Assembly: GCF_900156315.1 (NCBI RefSeq)
Contig: NZ_FTNI01000005.1
Location: 1-64,000, forward strand
DNA: 64,000 bases
Direction: 5' to 3'
Origin: Microbispora rosea
GTDB lineage: Bacteria > Actinomycetota > Actinomycetes > Streptosporangiales > Streptosporangiaceae
The first letter of the stretch is position 1, and each line of letters starts with the position of its first letter. The notes beneath the pieces were generated by a model. That model was not told the DNA's origin. It saw only the letters and a program-made list of their open reading frames with translations, and did no database searches. Positions 44,797-52,927 of the stretch are shown here, piece by piece. Position numbers and translations under genes: made by a program.

Positions 44797-46229
44797 GCGG
44801 CCCCCAATCCGGTCACCGGGCCGCCGACGGCCTCCGTGACCTGTCCGTCGGGCCAGCGCAGCGACACGCCGCTGCCGGTGGTCAACTCCCCGCACACCGC
44901 CGAGGCGGCCGGCCCCGCCGGAGGCGCCGGCGCGCCCGGCTCGTCCGCCGTGAGCATCGCGAAGCCGGGAAAGCAGGTGAGCCAGTCGCCCATGGCGGCG
45001 GCGGCCGGACGCGGCACCGCGGCCACGTCCAGCACGGCCGCGCAGCCGCTCGCCTCGGCCAGCATGCCGAGCGTGCCGGCGATCCCCGCCATCGACACGT
45101 CCTTGGCGGCGGCGGGGCGGCCGGCCGCGACCGCGCCGAGCATCGCGCGCAGCTCGTCCGTACGCCGGGAGGTGGTCGAGTCCCATTGGCGGCCCCGGTA
45201 GCCGGCCCGCCAGCCGCCGCCGAGGTCCGCCGTGAGGCGCACCGCGTGGCCGGGGCGTCCGCCGCCGCCCGGCACGGGACGCGCGGCGCGGCCCAGCGCC
45301 GTCACCGACAGCGCGGCCGGCACCCCGAGCTGCGTGTGCCCGCCGAGCAGCGGCACCCCGTACGCGCGGGCGGCCCGGGCCAGGCCGTCGAGCACCCGGG
45401 CGGCGTGCGCGGCGTCGGGCGCGGCGAGCGCGTCGAGCAGCCCCGCCGGGGTGGCGCCCATCGCGGCCAGGTCGTTGAGGTTGACCAGGACCGAGCACCA
45501 GCCGGCCCACTCCGGGTCGCGCTCGACCATGGACGGCACGATCGCGTCGCAGGCCGCGACGACGTCGCCGCCGGGCACCGGCGCTCCGTCGTCGCCGACG
45601 AAACCCGGGCCGCCGAGGGCGTGCGGGGACTGCCCGGCGAGGGCGGCGAGCAGCGGCCCGAGCGCCGACTTGGCCGCCGCCGCGTGGGCCGCGACCCGGC
45701 CGATCGGGTGACGCATCAGCACGTGCGGCGCGCCCGCCACCGTCACCGGCCCCACCCGGGTCCAGCCCAGGCGGCGGAAGAACGTCTCGGCCCTGACCTG
45801 CACGGTCGCCTCGAACCGCAGCACGCCCTCCGCCTCGGCGCGGGCGCACGCGGCCCGCACCAGGGCCGCGCCGATGCCGCCCGTGCCCCCGGAACCACGC
45901 GCGGCGACCAGCCGCCCGCCCGTCCACCAGCCGATGTCGGTGCCGTCGCCGGCCGGTCCGAGCCGCACGCCGCCGACGACCGTGCCCGCCGCGTCCCTGG
46001 CCACCAGCGTGACCGTGCGGGGATCGTCGTCCCTGTCGTCGAGGTCGTGCTTCTCGAACAAGCCCTGCTCCCGGACGAACGCGTCGTGCCGCAGCCGACG
46101 GTAGGCCCGGAGGGTAGTGGCGTCGGCCGCCTGCTCGATCCGCACTCCCGGGCGGCGCGCCAGCGTGCTGCGGTCACCGAGCAGCGCGAGGATGTCGGGC
46201 GCCGTGTCGCCGTCGAGGTGCATCGTCAC
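44793..46229 (-). CDS. MSMEG_0567/Sll0787-type fusion: GNAT acyltransferase plus AIR-synthase-like domain
   Basis: A 478-residue fusion. Residues about 20-170 form a GNAT fold (YRRLRHDAFVREQGLFEKHD, VGGVRLGPAG, GTGGIGAALVRAACARAEAEG). Residues about 185-460 resemble aminoimidazole ribonucleotide synthase/SelD-like ATP-binding proteins: GDDGAPVPGGDVVAACDAIVPSM, VNLNDLAAMGATPAGLLDAL, GVPLLGGHTQLGVPAALSVTALG, and AKDVSMAGIAGTLGMLAEASGCAAVLD. In some Nit1C clusters these are separate genes (NitE/NitF-like); the fusion is the actinobacterial form. It should acylate an amine and activate a substrate with ATP in the same pathway. It lies 1 base after the radical SAM gene. Confidence 0.88.
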   Translation of the reverse strand: MTMHLDGDTAPDILALLGDRSTLARRPGVRIEQAADATTLRAYRRLRHDAFVREQGLFEKHDLDDRDDDPRTVTLVARDAAGTVVGGVRLGPAGDGTDIGWWTGGRLVAARGSGGTGGIGAALVRAACARAEAEGVLRFEATVQVRAETFFRRLGWTRVGPVTVAGAPHVLMRHPIGRVAAHAAAAKSALGPLLAALAGQSPHALGGPGFVGDDGAPVPGGDVVAACDAIVPSMVERDPEWAGWCSVLVNLNDLAAMGATPAGLLDALAAPDAAHAARVLDGLARAARAYGVPLLGGHTQLGVPAALSVTALGRAARPVPGGGGRPGHAVRLTADLGGGWRAGYRGRQWDSTTSRRTDELRAMLGAVAAGRPAAAKDVSMAGIAGTLGMLAEASGCAAVLDVAAVPRPAAAAMGDWLTCFPGFAMLTADEPGAPAPPAGPAASAVCGELTTGSGVSLRWPDGQVTEAVGGPVTGLGAA

Positions 46230-46230
46230 C

Positions 46231-47295
46231 TCACCCGCCCGCCGCGCTCAGCACACCGCACGCCCCGCAGGCGGCGCAGCCCGCCCCCTGGTCCGCCCCG
46301 CGCATGCCGGCCGCGCGCAGCAGCGCCGCCACGCCCTCGGTGACGTACGTCAGCAGGCCCGCGCCGGGGGCGCCGATCCCGTCGCGGGCCGCGAGCGTGC
46401 CCCGCATCGGGCGGAACGGGACCACGAAGGGATAGACACCGCGCCGGATGAGGCGGCCCGCGCCCGCGATCAGCTCGTCGGGGTCCTCGCCCAGCCCCAC
46501 CAGCAGGTACGTCGAGACGCGGTTGCGCCCGAACACCCGGACCGCCTCGTCCCAGGCGGCCTCGTACTCGGCGAGCGGCACCGACGACTTCCCCGGCATC
46601 CAGCGCCGCCGGACCTCCTCGTCCAGCGACTCCACGTGGATGCCGATCGCGGTGGCCCCGGCCTCGCGCAGCGCGCCGATCCAGGCCAGGTCGCCCGGCG
46701 GCTCGCACTGCACCTGGATCGGCAGGTGCGGCACGGCGTCCAGCACGGCGCGCACGCACCGCGCCAGGGTGCGCGCGCCGCGATCGGGCCCGGTGGTGGT
46801 GCCGGTGGTCATCACCATCTGCCGTACGCCGTCGAGCCGCACGGCCGCCTCCGCCACCTCGGCGAGCTGGGCGGGCGTCTTCGCGGCGACCGTCGCGCCC
46901 GACCGCAGCGACTCCTCGATGGTGCAGAAACGGCAGCGCTCGGCCTCGCCGTAACGAACGCACGTCTGCACGACGGTCGTGGCGAGCACGTCCGCGCCGT
47001 GCAGCCGGGCGATCTTCTCGTACGGCACGCCGTCGGCGGTGGTCAGGTCGTAGAACCTCGGCCGCCGCACGGGCACCAGGGAGACCCCGGTGTCCTGCTC
47101 GCCGAGCCAGACCGTGCCGTCGCGAACGGTGTAGGGGCTGCCGGGATCGATGGGCAGCGCCGCGCCGGCGCCGTCGACGAGGACGTGGCCGTCGCCGCTG
47201 GGCCCCGCGCCGTCCGGCCGCCGTACGGGCGTGTCGAAGGCCACGCCGCGCAGGGCCAGCTCGGCGCGGGTCATGATCCGCAGATCGACGGTCAC
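46231..47295 (-). CDS. MSMEG_0568/Sll0785-type radical SAM protein
   Basis: A 354-residue protein from GTG 47295. The iron-sulfur motif is non-standard: CVRYGEAERCRFC (Cys-x8-Cys-x2-Cys, about residues 112-124), as is typical for this family, rather than Cys-x3-Cys-x2-Cys. The TIM-barrel continues with VMTTGTTTGPDRG, QVQCEPPGDLAWI, and GIHVESLDEEV, RRRWMPGKSS. The C-terminus has a second Cys group, GCAACGACG, that could bind an auxiliary cluster. It should make a 5'-deoxyadenosyl radical and rearrange or fragment an amino-acid-like substrate, presumably generating or consuming the nitrile handled by the nitrilase. Confidence 0.9.
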   Translation of the reverse strand: MTVDLRIMTRAELALRGVAFDTPVRRPDGAGPSGDGHVLVDGAGAALPIDPGSPYTVRDGTVWLGEQDTGVSLVPVRRPRFYDLTTADGVPYEKIARLHGADVLATTVVQTCVRYGEAERCRFCTIEESLRSGATVAAKTPAQLAEVAEAAVRLDGVRQMVMTTGTTTGPDRGARTLARCVRAVLDAVPHLPIQVQCEPPGDLAWIGALREAGATAIGIHVESLDEEVRRRWMPGKSSVPLAEYEAAWDEAVRVFGRNRVSTYLLVGLGEDPDELIAGAGRLIRRGVYPFVVPFRPMRGTLAARDGIGAPGAGLLTYVTEGVAALLRAAGMRGADQGAGCAACGACGVLSAAGG

Positions 47296-47299
47296 GGCA

Positions 47300-47815
47300 C
47301 TACAGCTGGTAGGTGGAGTTGATGATGGCGCCCTTGCGGGCGTAGTGGATCAGCGCGTCCTGCACGTCCAGCGGGTGGGTCGGGATCACGCCCTCGATGA
47401 GGTCCTCCTCGCGGGCGCCGTGCAGGGACAGGCCGAACCGGCAGCAGTAGACCTTCCCGCCCTCGGCGATGAACGTCTTGAGCTGGTTGTTGATGTTGTG
47501 CTCGCCCGGGAACGCCGAGTTGCCGGTCGTCGGGAAGCCGCGGGTGGCCAGGCAGTTCAGCGAGCCCGGGCCGTAGAAGTAGATGGCGGTCTCGAAGCCC
47601 TTGCGCAGCGCCCGGGTGGCCTGCAGCACGGCCACGAAGCTGACGGACGACTCGTGCGCGATGCCGTGGACGAGCGTGAAGTACGACTCGCCGTTCTCGG
47701 CCTTGTAGTCGGGGAACACCTTGGTCGTGCCGTAGATGCTGGAGCCCTCGGGCAGGGACGGGTGGGGGATCTCCTCGATGCTCTTCTTCTCGAGGTCGTT
47801 CATGTCGACGGACAT
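47300..47815 (-). CDS. MSMEG_0572/Sll0783-type protein (DsrE-like fold)
   Basis: A 171-residue protein with no signal peptide. It matches the Sll0783/MSMEG_0572 family annotated as a nitrogen-starvation-response protein: IPHPSLPEGSSIYGTTKVFPDYKAENGESYFTLVHGIAHE, IYFYGPGSLNCLATRGFPTTGNSAFPGEHNINNQLKTFI, VYCCRFGLSLHGAREEDLIEG, GVIPTHPLDVQDALIHY. Several Cys (near residues 88 and 124-125) resemble DsrE-like sulfur/thiol chemistry. Its biochemical role is unknown. AAAGGAG precedes the ATG. It is the third gene in the operon. Confidence 0.9.
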   Translation of the reverse strand: MSVDMNDLEKKSIEEIPHPSLPEGSSIYGTTKVFPDYKAENGESYFTLVHGIAHESSVSFVAVLQATRALRKGFETAIYFYGPGSLNCLATRGFPTTGNSAFPGEHNINNQLKTFIAEGGKVYCCRFGLSLHGAREEDLIEGVIPTHPLDVQDALIHYARKGAIINSTYQL

Positions 47816-47852
47816 GGTGTCTCTCCTTTGGCCGCAGGGGGGTGAGTGGGGG

Positions 47853-48677
47853 TCAGTCGTAGAGGGAGGCGAACGTGCGGCGGAAGACGAGCGCGCCCAG
47901 CTCGCCGTCCCCGGCCGCGGCGCGCATCCGGGCGTGCTCGCCCGCGAAGTCGCCCCACGGCTGGTCGCTGGCGAACAGCACGCGGTCGTGCCCGAGGCCG
48001 CGCCGCTCGATCTCCTTGGCCAGCCAGTACGGCGCGAAGCCGATGGCCCAGGACAGGTCGGTGTAGACGCGTTTGCCGGCCGCGATCCAGTCGAAGAACC
48101 GGGAGCCGGCCAGCTTGATGTGGCCGCTCATCCCGCCGCCGAAGTGCACGAGGTGCACCGGCACGCGGTCGGCGTACCACTCGACCAGGTGCCCGACCTC
48201 GTCGACGTCCGAGGCGGCGCCGGGCGAGGTGTGGACGTGGACGACCAGACCGTGTCGCTCGGCCGCCGCGAAGATCCGGTCGAGGCCGGGACGGCAGCCG
48301 GGGTCGGTGGGCCGCCCGCCGAGCAGGAAACTGAGCTTGAGCGCCCGCACGCCCCGCTCGCCCGCCAGGGCGAGGGCGCCGGCGGTGCGTTCCTCGTCGC
48401 GGGGCAGCGGCGAGACCCACAGCCCGGCGCGGATCCGGTCGTCGGCCTGCGCGGCCTCCAGGACGAGGTCGTTGAGCGCGAAGGCGACCGCCGGGTCGGG
48501 CACGCCGTAGTTGGGCAGCACCAGCGCGCGTTCCGTGCCCTCCGCGTCGAGGTCGGCGATCAGCTGCTTGACCGTGGCACGCGCCGTGACGTCGGGGTTC
48601 ACCGCGGGGCCGCCGTAGAAGGGATGGGCGGGCAGCACGCCGATGTGGCGGTGGGCGTCGAAGATCATCGGAGTCAC
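47853..48677 (-). CDS. Amidohydrolase (TIM-barrel metal-dependent hydrolase)
   Basis: A 274-residue protein. Metal-binding motifs are FDAHRHIG at the N-terminus (His-x-His), VVHVHTSPG (His), VHLVHFGGG (His) and FASDQPWGDFAG (Asp), as in amidohydrolase-2 family proteins. The GTG start (48677) overlaps the flavoprotein stop by 4 bp, like most junctions in this operon; ATG 48668 is the alternative. It should hydrolyse or decarboxylate a small substrate using a divalent metal. It corresponds to the amidohydrolase found in mycobacterial MSMEG_0565-0572 clusters. Confidence 0.88.
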   Translation of the reverse strand: MTPMIFDAHRHIGVLPAHPFYGGPAVNPDVTARATVKQLIADLDAEGTERALVLPNYGVPDPAVAFALNDLVLEAAQADDRIRAGLWVSPLPRDEERTAGALALAGERGVRALKLSFLLGGRPTDPGCRPGLDRIFAAAERHGLVVHVHTSPGAASDVDEVGHLVEWYADRVPVHLVHFGGGMSGHIKLAGSRFFDWIAAGKRVYTDLSWAIGFAPYWLAKEIERRGLGHDRVLFASDQPWGDFAGEHARMRAAAGDGELGALVFRRTFASLYD

Positions 48678-50014
48678 CCGACCGGCAACGCGGGTGAGAG
48701 TTCGGCGGGCGCGCCGGTCAGCGCGCCGCAGACGTCGGCCAGCCGCCGGGACGCCTCGATGTGCCCGGCCAGGAACTCGGCGTCCCGTCCCACCGCCTCG
48801 AACCGGCCTGAGCCCCAGGTGTGCTGCCAGGGCAGCCCGAGGAAGTAGAGCCCCGGACAATTCGTCACGCCGCGCCAGTGCATCGGATAGCCCCGGCCGT
48901 CGAAGGCGGGGATCTCGATCCAGCGGTGGTCGCGGGTGAACCCGGTCGCCCAGACGACCGAGGTGATCCCGGCGGCGGCCAGGTCGAGGGCGCGCACCGG
49001 CTCGCCCGGCTCCCAGACCGGCACGTAGCGGGGCTCGGCGGGGGCGCCGACGCCGCGCGCGGCGATGTACGCGTCGATGGCGTCCTTGATCCCCTCGGCC
49101 ACCGCGTCGGCCCGGTCGAGGTTGTCCTTCAGGTCGGCGGCGAACTCCAGCGCCGTGCCGGTCACGCCGGTCAGCCGGCCGTACAGGCGCATCCCGTCGC
49201 GGGCGAAGGCCCGCAGGTCGATGTCGCGCCCGCCGTCGCGCCCGGTGACGTAGTGGTTGGCCCGCAGGCGTACGGCGTCCGCGTCGCCGAACTCGTCGAT
49301 GCTCCTGGCGTAGTGGCCCATGTCGTGCAGCCACGCCACACAGTCCCTGCCCCGGTAGAAGCGGGCGACGCGGGGCGCGCTCCCGACGGCGAGGTGGACC
49401 CTCCGTCCGGCCAGATGCAGGTCCTCGGCGATCTGGCAGCCCGACTGCCCGGTGCCGATCACGAGGACCTCGCCCTCGGGAAGCCGCGCGGGACGGCGAT
49501 ACCGCGAGGAGTGGATCTGGGTGATCCCCGCGGGCAGCCGCTCGGCCAGCCGGGGGACGGCGGCCGCGTGGTAGGGGCCGGTGGCCACCACGACCTGGTC
49601 GGCCGTGAGGTCGCCGGCGGTGGTCGCGAGCTCGAACGTCCCGCTGGGGGCCCTCCGCAGGCGGGTGACGCGCACGCCCTCGGCGAGCGGGGGCCCGAAG
49701 GAGGCGGCGTAGTCCTCCAGATAGCGGACGATCTCCTCGCGGACCATGAAACCGTCGGGGTCGGGCCCCCGATAGGGGAAGCCCGGCAGGTCGCACTGCC
49801 AGTTGGGGGTGACCAGGCAGAAGGAGTCCCAGCGGCGCTCGCGCCACTCGTGACCGACCCGCCGCGCTTCGATGACGACATGCTCGATACCGCGCCGGCC
49901 CAGGCAGTGGCTGACCGACAGCCCCGCCTGGCCGCCGCCGACGACCGCGACCGGGTAATGGGCTCCGGCGATCCGCGGTGTGCTGGTCTCTGCCGCCGTT
50001 TCCATGACGGCCAC
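48674..50014 (-). CDS. MSMEG_0569-type flavin-dependent oxidoreductase
   Basis: A 446-residue FAD/NADPH-dependent oxidoreductase resembling flavin-containing monooxygenases. FAD motif VAVVGGGQAGLSVSHCL is near residue 25. NADPH motif VLVIGTGQSGCQIAEDL is near 185, with an FMO-like VVVATGPYH between. VVWATGFTRDHRWI and YFLGLPWQHTWGSGRF close the fold. It should oxygenate or oxidise a cluster intermediate (NitH-like role in Nit1C; inference). It is the first gene of the ten-gene minus-strand operon. GTG 50014 and ATG 50005 are both possible starts. The 74 bases to the upstream gene hold the likely promoter. Confidence 0.88.
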   Translation of the reverse strand: MAVMETAAETSTPRIAGAHYPVAVVGGGQAGLSVSHCLGRRGIEHVVIEARRVGHEWRERRWDSFCLVTPNWQCDLPGFPYRGPDPDGFMVREEIVRYLEDYAASFGPPLAEGVRVTRLRRAPSGTFELATTAGDLTADQVVVATGPYHAAAVPRLAERLPAGITQIHSSRYRRPARLPEGEVLVIGTGQSGCQIAEDLHLAGRRVHLAVGSAPRVARFYRGRDCVAWLHDMGHYARSIDEFGDADAVRLRANHYVTGRDGGRDIDLRAFARDGMRLYGRLTGVTGTALEFAADLKDNLDRADAVAEGIKDAIDAYIAARGVGAPAEPRYVPVWEPGEPVRALDLAAAGITSVVWATGFTRDHRWIEIPAFDGRGYPMHWRGVTNCPGLYFLGLPWQHTWGSGRFEAVGRDAEFLAGHIEASRRLADVCGALTGAPAELSPALPVG

Positions 50015-50088
50015 TTCAGTCCGCCCCGATTACCGGACCACGGCATCCGGAATAAAAAGCCGTTACCGGTGCGTCACCCCGCGGTCCG

Positions 50089-51240
50089 TCAGGTGATGAG
50101 GCGGTGGCCGCCGGGGCTGAGGGAGTTCATGAAGAGCCGGTCGGCTCCGGGGAGGGAGGCAAGCCGAAGCAGCCAGTCGCGGGCCGTGATGCGCAGGCGG
50201 CTGGACGGCGCCATCCAGGGGAGGAAACGGCGTCCGAACGACTGCACGTCGGCGACGACCGGTCGCATGCGCGCCGCGTACCGGTCGAGGGCGGGGGACA
50301 GGTCGCCGGAGGAGGCCGCGCGCAGCTCGCCGGCGAGCACCCACGCGGCGGCCACCGCCAGGGACGCGCCGTGGCCCGCGAACAGGGAGACCGCCTGGCA
50401 GGCGTCGCCGAGCAGGACCACGCGGCCGCTGCTCCAACTGGGCGCCTCGACCTGTGTGACCTGGTCGTAGTACAGCTCCGGCGGCTGCGGGCAGCCGCCG
50501 AGCACCTCGGGCAGGATCCAGCCGAGCTGCCCGAAGTGCTCGCGCAGCGAGGCGGCCGGATCGGCGGGAACGGCGGGGTCGGGCTCGTGGCGCAGGAACA
50601 GCAGGGCGAGCCGGTTCTCGCCCACCGCGTAGGCCCCGGCCATCAGATGCGGCACGGTCAGCATCCGGTAGCGCGCGCCGACCCGCCGGCTGAGGTCCTC
50701 GTCCTCGACCACGTAAGCGGCGACGTGGTGGCCGAGATAGCGGACGAAGCGCTCCTCGGGGCCGAAGACCAGCTCCCTGACCCGCGAGTGCACGCCGTCG
50801 GCGCCGACCAGCAGGTCCGCCTCGTGCCGGGTGCCGTCGGTCAGTTCGACCTCGACGCCTTCGTCGTCCTGCCTGACGGCCGCGACCGTCGTGCCGTACC
50901 GCACCGGCGCGCGCACCTGCTCGGCGAGCACGCGGGCGAGGTCGCCCCGCAGCAGGCTGACCACCTCGGCGAAGCCCGCCTTGACGGCGAGCCGGCTGGT
51001 CTGCCGTCCGGAGCCGTCGACGTAACCGATCTCGTGGACGGGGTGACGGACCTCCTCCAGCCGGGGGCGCAGCCCCATCCGCCCGGCCGCCTCCAGTCCC
51101 GGGCCGTAGAAGTCGATCATGTATCCGCTCTCGCGGAACGCCGGGGCGCGCTCGACCATTTCGACGTCCCAGCCGGCGCGTTCCAGGTGCCAGGCCAGGG
51201 CCGTCCCGGCTATCCCGGCACCGCAGACGATCGCTTTCAT
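50089..51240 (-). CDS. FAD-dependent aromatic-type monooxygenase (PHBH/UbiH fold)
   Basis: A 383-residue class A flavoprotein monooxygenase. GxGxxG is VCGAGIAGTALAWHLERAG at residue 5, the NADPH/FAD motif is ADLLVGADGVHSRVRE, and the third motif is GRVVLLGDACQAVSLFAGHGASLAV. It should hydroxylate an aromatic or similar substrate using NAD(P)H and oxygen. The ATG overlaps the stop of the TetR gene upstream (ATGA), so the pair forms a co-regulated unit in which the repressor probably controls its own operon. TetX-like resistance proteins share this fold, so antibiotic modification is a possible alternative role. Confidence 0.9.
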   Translation of the reverse strand: MKAIVCGAGIAGTALAWHLERAGWDVEMVERAPAFRESGYMIDFYGPGLEAAGRMGLRPRLEEVRHPVHEIGYVDGSGRQTSRLAVKAGFAEVVSLLRGDLARVLAEQVRAPVRYGTTVAAVRQDDEGVEVELTDGTRHEADLLVGADGVHSRVRELVFGPEERFVRYLGHHVAAYVVEDEDLSRRVGARYRMLTVPHLMAGAYAVGENRLALLFLRHEPDPAVPADPAASLREHFGQLGWILPEVLGGCPQPPELYYDQVTQVEAPSWSSGRVVLLGDACQAVSLFAGHGASLAVAAAWVLAGELRAASSGDLSPALDRYAARMRPVVADVQSFGRRFLPWMAPSSRLRITARDWLLRLASLPGADRLFMNSLSPGGHRLIT

Positions 51241-51830
51241 GTCCCACTGCCCTCCTCGTGTCCGTCCGTACGCACCATCGCCCGCAGCGGTCCGGCCAGA
51301 GCGGTGAGGTCGAGGCCGGGGTCGAGCCCGCGGTGCAGCACGAGGCCGTCCACCGCCGCGACCAGGACCGCCGCGGTGGCCTCGGCGTCGCCGGCGTGGC
51401 CGCGATCACGTAGCCAGGAGGCGATCCGCGCGCGGGAATCGGCGACGATCTCGTGCAGCAGGTCGCGGAGCTCGGGCAGCCGGGCCGCCGCCAGGTACAT
51501 CTCGACGATCAGCAGCGAGGCGGGGTCGGTTCCCGTGTAGCGGGACAGCTCGCCCAGCAGCCACTCGACGCCGGTCTCGGGGTCGGGCTGCTCCGCCAGC
51601 CGCCCGGCCAGCTCCTCCAGCATCGCGCGCGCGACCCCCGTCGAGGCCGCGATCAGCAGGTCGGGCAGCGACGCGAAGTGGTAGTGCACGACCCCGGGAG
51701 CGACCCCGGCCCGCTCGGCCACCATCCGCGTGCTGACTCCGCCCCAGCCGGCCTCGGCGATCAGGGCCGCCGCCGCGCCGAGCAGCCGCTGCCGTGTGGT
51801 CCTGCCCCGGTCCGCGGACGCCTCCGCCAT
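51237..51830 (-). CDS. TetR-family regulator co-transcribed with the monooxygenase
   Basis: A 197-residue protein using the ATG at 51830. A longer frame starts at 51959, but that region holds a 13-bp tandem repeat out of phase with codons and is better read as operator. The HTH is TRQRLLGAAAALIAEAGWGGVSTRMVAERAGVAPGVVHYHFASLPDLLIAA (about residues 10-60), strongly TetR. The C-terminal domain should bind a small ligand. Its stop overlaps the monooxygenase start by 4 bp, and a DMT transporter is divergent across the shared upstream region. Confidence 0.9.
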   Translation of the reverse strand: MAEASADRGRTTRQRLLGAAAALIAEAGWGGVSTRMVAERAGVAPGVVHYHFASLPDLLIAASTGVARAMLEELAGRLAEQPDPETGVEWLLGELSRYTGTDPASLLIVEMYLAAARLPELRDLLHEIVADSRARIASWLRDRGHAGDAEATAAVLVAAVDGLVLHRGLDPGLDLTALAGPLRAMVRTDGHEEGSGT

Positions 51831-51855
51831 CTCCCACGTGCTCCGTTCGGTTCTC

Positions 51856-51907
51856 GTACGACCGCCTTGTACGACTGACTTGGGCGACCGACTTGGACGT
51901 TTGCCCA
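51856..51907. promoter_or_regulatory. Tandem 13-bp operator-like repeats between TetR and DMT transporter genes
   Basis: Three imperfect 13-bp units stand head to tail: GTACGACCGCCTT (51856-51868), GTACGACTGACTT (51869-51881) and GGGCGACCGACTT (51882-51894), and a degraded fourth follows. TTGGGC (51880-51885) and GCCCAA (51903-51908) also mirror each other. The array lies 26 bases upstream of the TetR start and about 75 bases from the DMT start, where a repressor of both would bind. Direct rather than inverted repeats are unusual for a TetR operator. Confidence 0.5.
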
Positions 51908-51982
51908 AAACCATAGCACCGGACATGAGGTCGTCGTCGCGGGGGATGGGCGGATACATGGGAGACCCGGCCGCCGAGGGGA

Positions 51983-52909
51983 GTGACCGATCATGATGCC
52001 GAGGGCGCCGGCGGACGGCGTGCCGCCGTGATCGTCACGGTGGTTCTCGGCCTGGCGGCCGCGGCCCTCCTCGGCCTGGGCTGGGTCGCGCAGCAGCACG
52101 TCGCGTACACCGAACCGCTGGGCGAGATGCTGCATGTGCGCCTGCTGTTCGACCTGGCGCGCAAACCGGTGTGGCTGGCCGGGATCGCCGCGATGGTCGG
52201 CGGGCAGGTCCTCGGGGCCCTGGCCCTGCGGCGTGCCGACGTGGCGTCCGTGGAGCCGCTTCTCGCGACCAACCTCATCTTCGCCCTCGCCGCGGCGGCC
52301 CTGTTCTACCAGGAGCGCCTGGGCCCGACGGAGTGGCTGGGCGCGGTGCTGGTCAGCGGCGGCGTGGCCGCCTTCCTCGTGGCCGGCCGCCCCGAGGGCG
52401 GCGGGATACCGGCGTCGGGCTCCACGGTGTGGATCGCCGTGCTGATCGTGGCGGGCGTGGCCGCGGGCATGGTCGCCGTGGCGCTGCGGTCGTCCCTGCA
52501 GACCAAGGCGATGCTGCTCGCCGCCGCCGCGGGGGCGTTGTACGGCCTCCAGGACGCGCTGACCCGCGGGTCCCTGCTGACGCTCGCGCAGGGACCCGCG
52601 GCGCTGTTCACCTCCTGGGAGCCCTATCTGCTGCCCGTGATCGCCGCGACCGGCATCCTGCTCAACCAGAGCGCCTTCGACGCCGCGCCGCTGCGGATCT
52701 CGCTGCCCGCCACCACGGCGACCGAGCCGATCGTCGGCATCGTCCTGGGCGTCGCGATGTTCGACGAGCGCCTGCGCGTCGATCCCCCCGCTCTCGCGGG
52801 GGAGGTCGGCGGCCTGATGGCGCTCGTGGTGGGCATCGTCATCCTCGGCCGCTCGCCGTTCCTGGCGAAGTCGGAACAGGGGCAGCAGGCCCCTCGCGAC
52901 CGCACCTGA
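51983..52909 (+). CDS. DMT-family (EamA-like) transporter
   Basis: A 308-residue membrane protein of about nine or ten hydrophobic helices. Features include VLGLAAAALLGLGWVAQQHVAY, the duplicated EamA pattern with ADVASVEPLLATNLIFALAAAALFYQERLGPTEWLGAVLVSGGVAAFL in the first half, and RISLPATTATEPIVGIVLGVAMFDERL in the second. DMT proteins export metabolites or drugs. It is divergent from the TetR-monooxygenase pair and may export the same compound. The GTG start at 51983 has only a weak GAGGGG before it. Confidence 0.85.
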   Translation: MTDHDAEGAGGRRAAVIVTVVLGLAAAALLGLGWVAQQHVAYTEPLGEMLHVRLLFDLARKPVWLAGIAAMVGGQVLGALALRRADVASVEPLLATNLIFALAAAALFYQERLGPTEWLGAVLVSGGVAAFLVAGRPEGGGIPASGSTVWIAVLIVAGVAAGMVAVALRSSLQTKAMLLAAAAGALYGLQDALTRGSLLTLAQGPAALFTSWEPYLLPVIAATGILLNQSAFDAAPLRISLPATTATEPIVGIVLGVAMFDERLRVDPPALAGEVGGLMALVVGIVILGRSPFLAKSEQGQQAPRDRT

Positions 52910-52927
52910 CCGGCGGGCCGTGTACGG

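Noticed and set aside
51831-51959. An extended N-terminus of the TetR regulator from 51959.
   Set aside because: The added residues are not TetR-like and cover a 13-bp tandem repeat that is out of phase with codons; the ATG at 51830 gives the standard layout.
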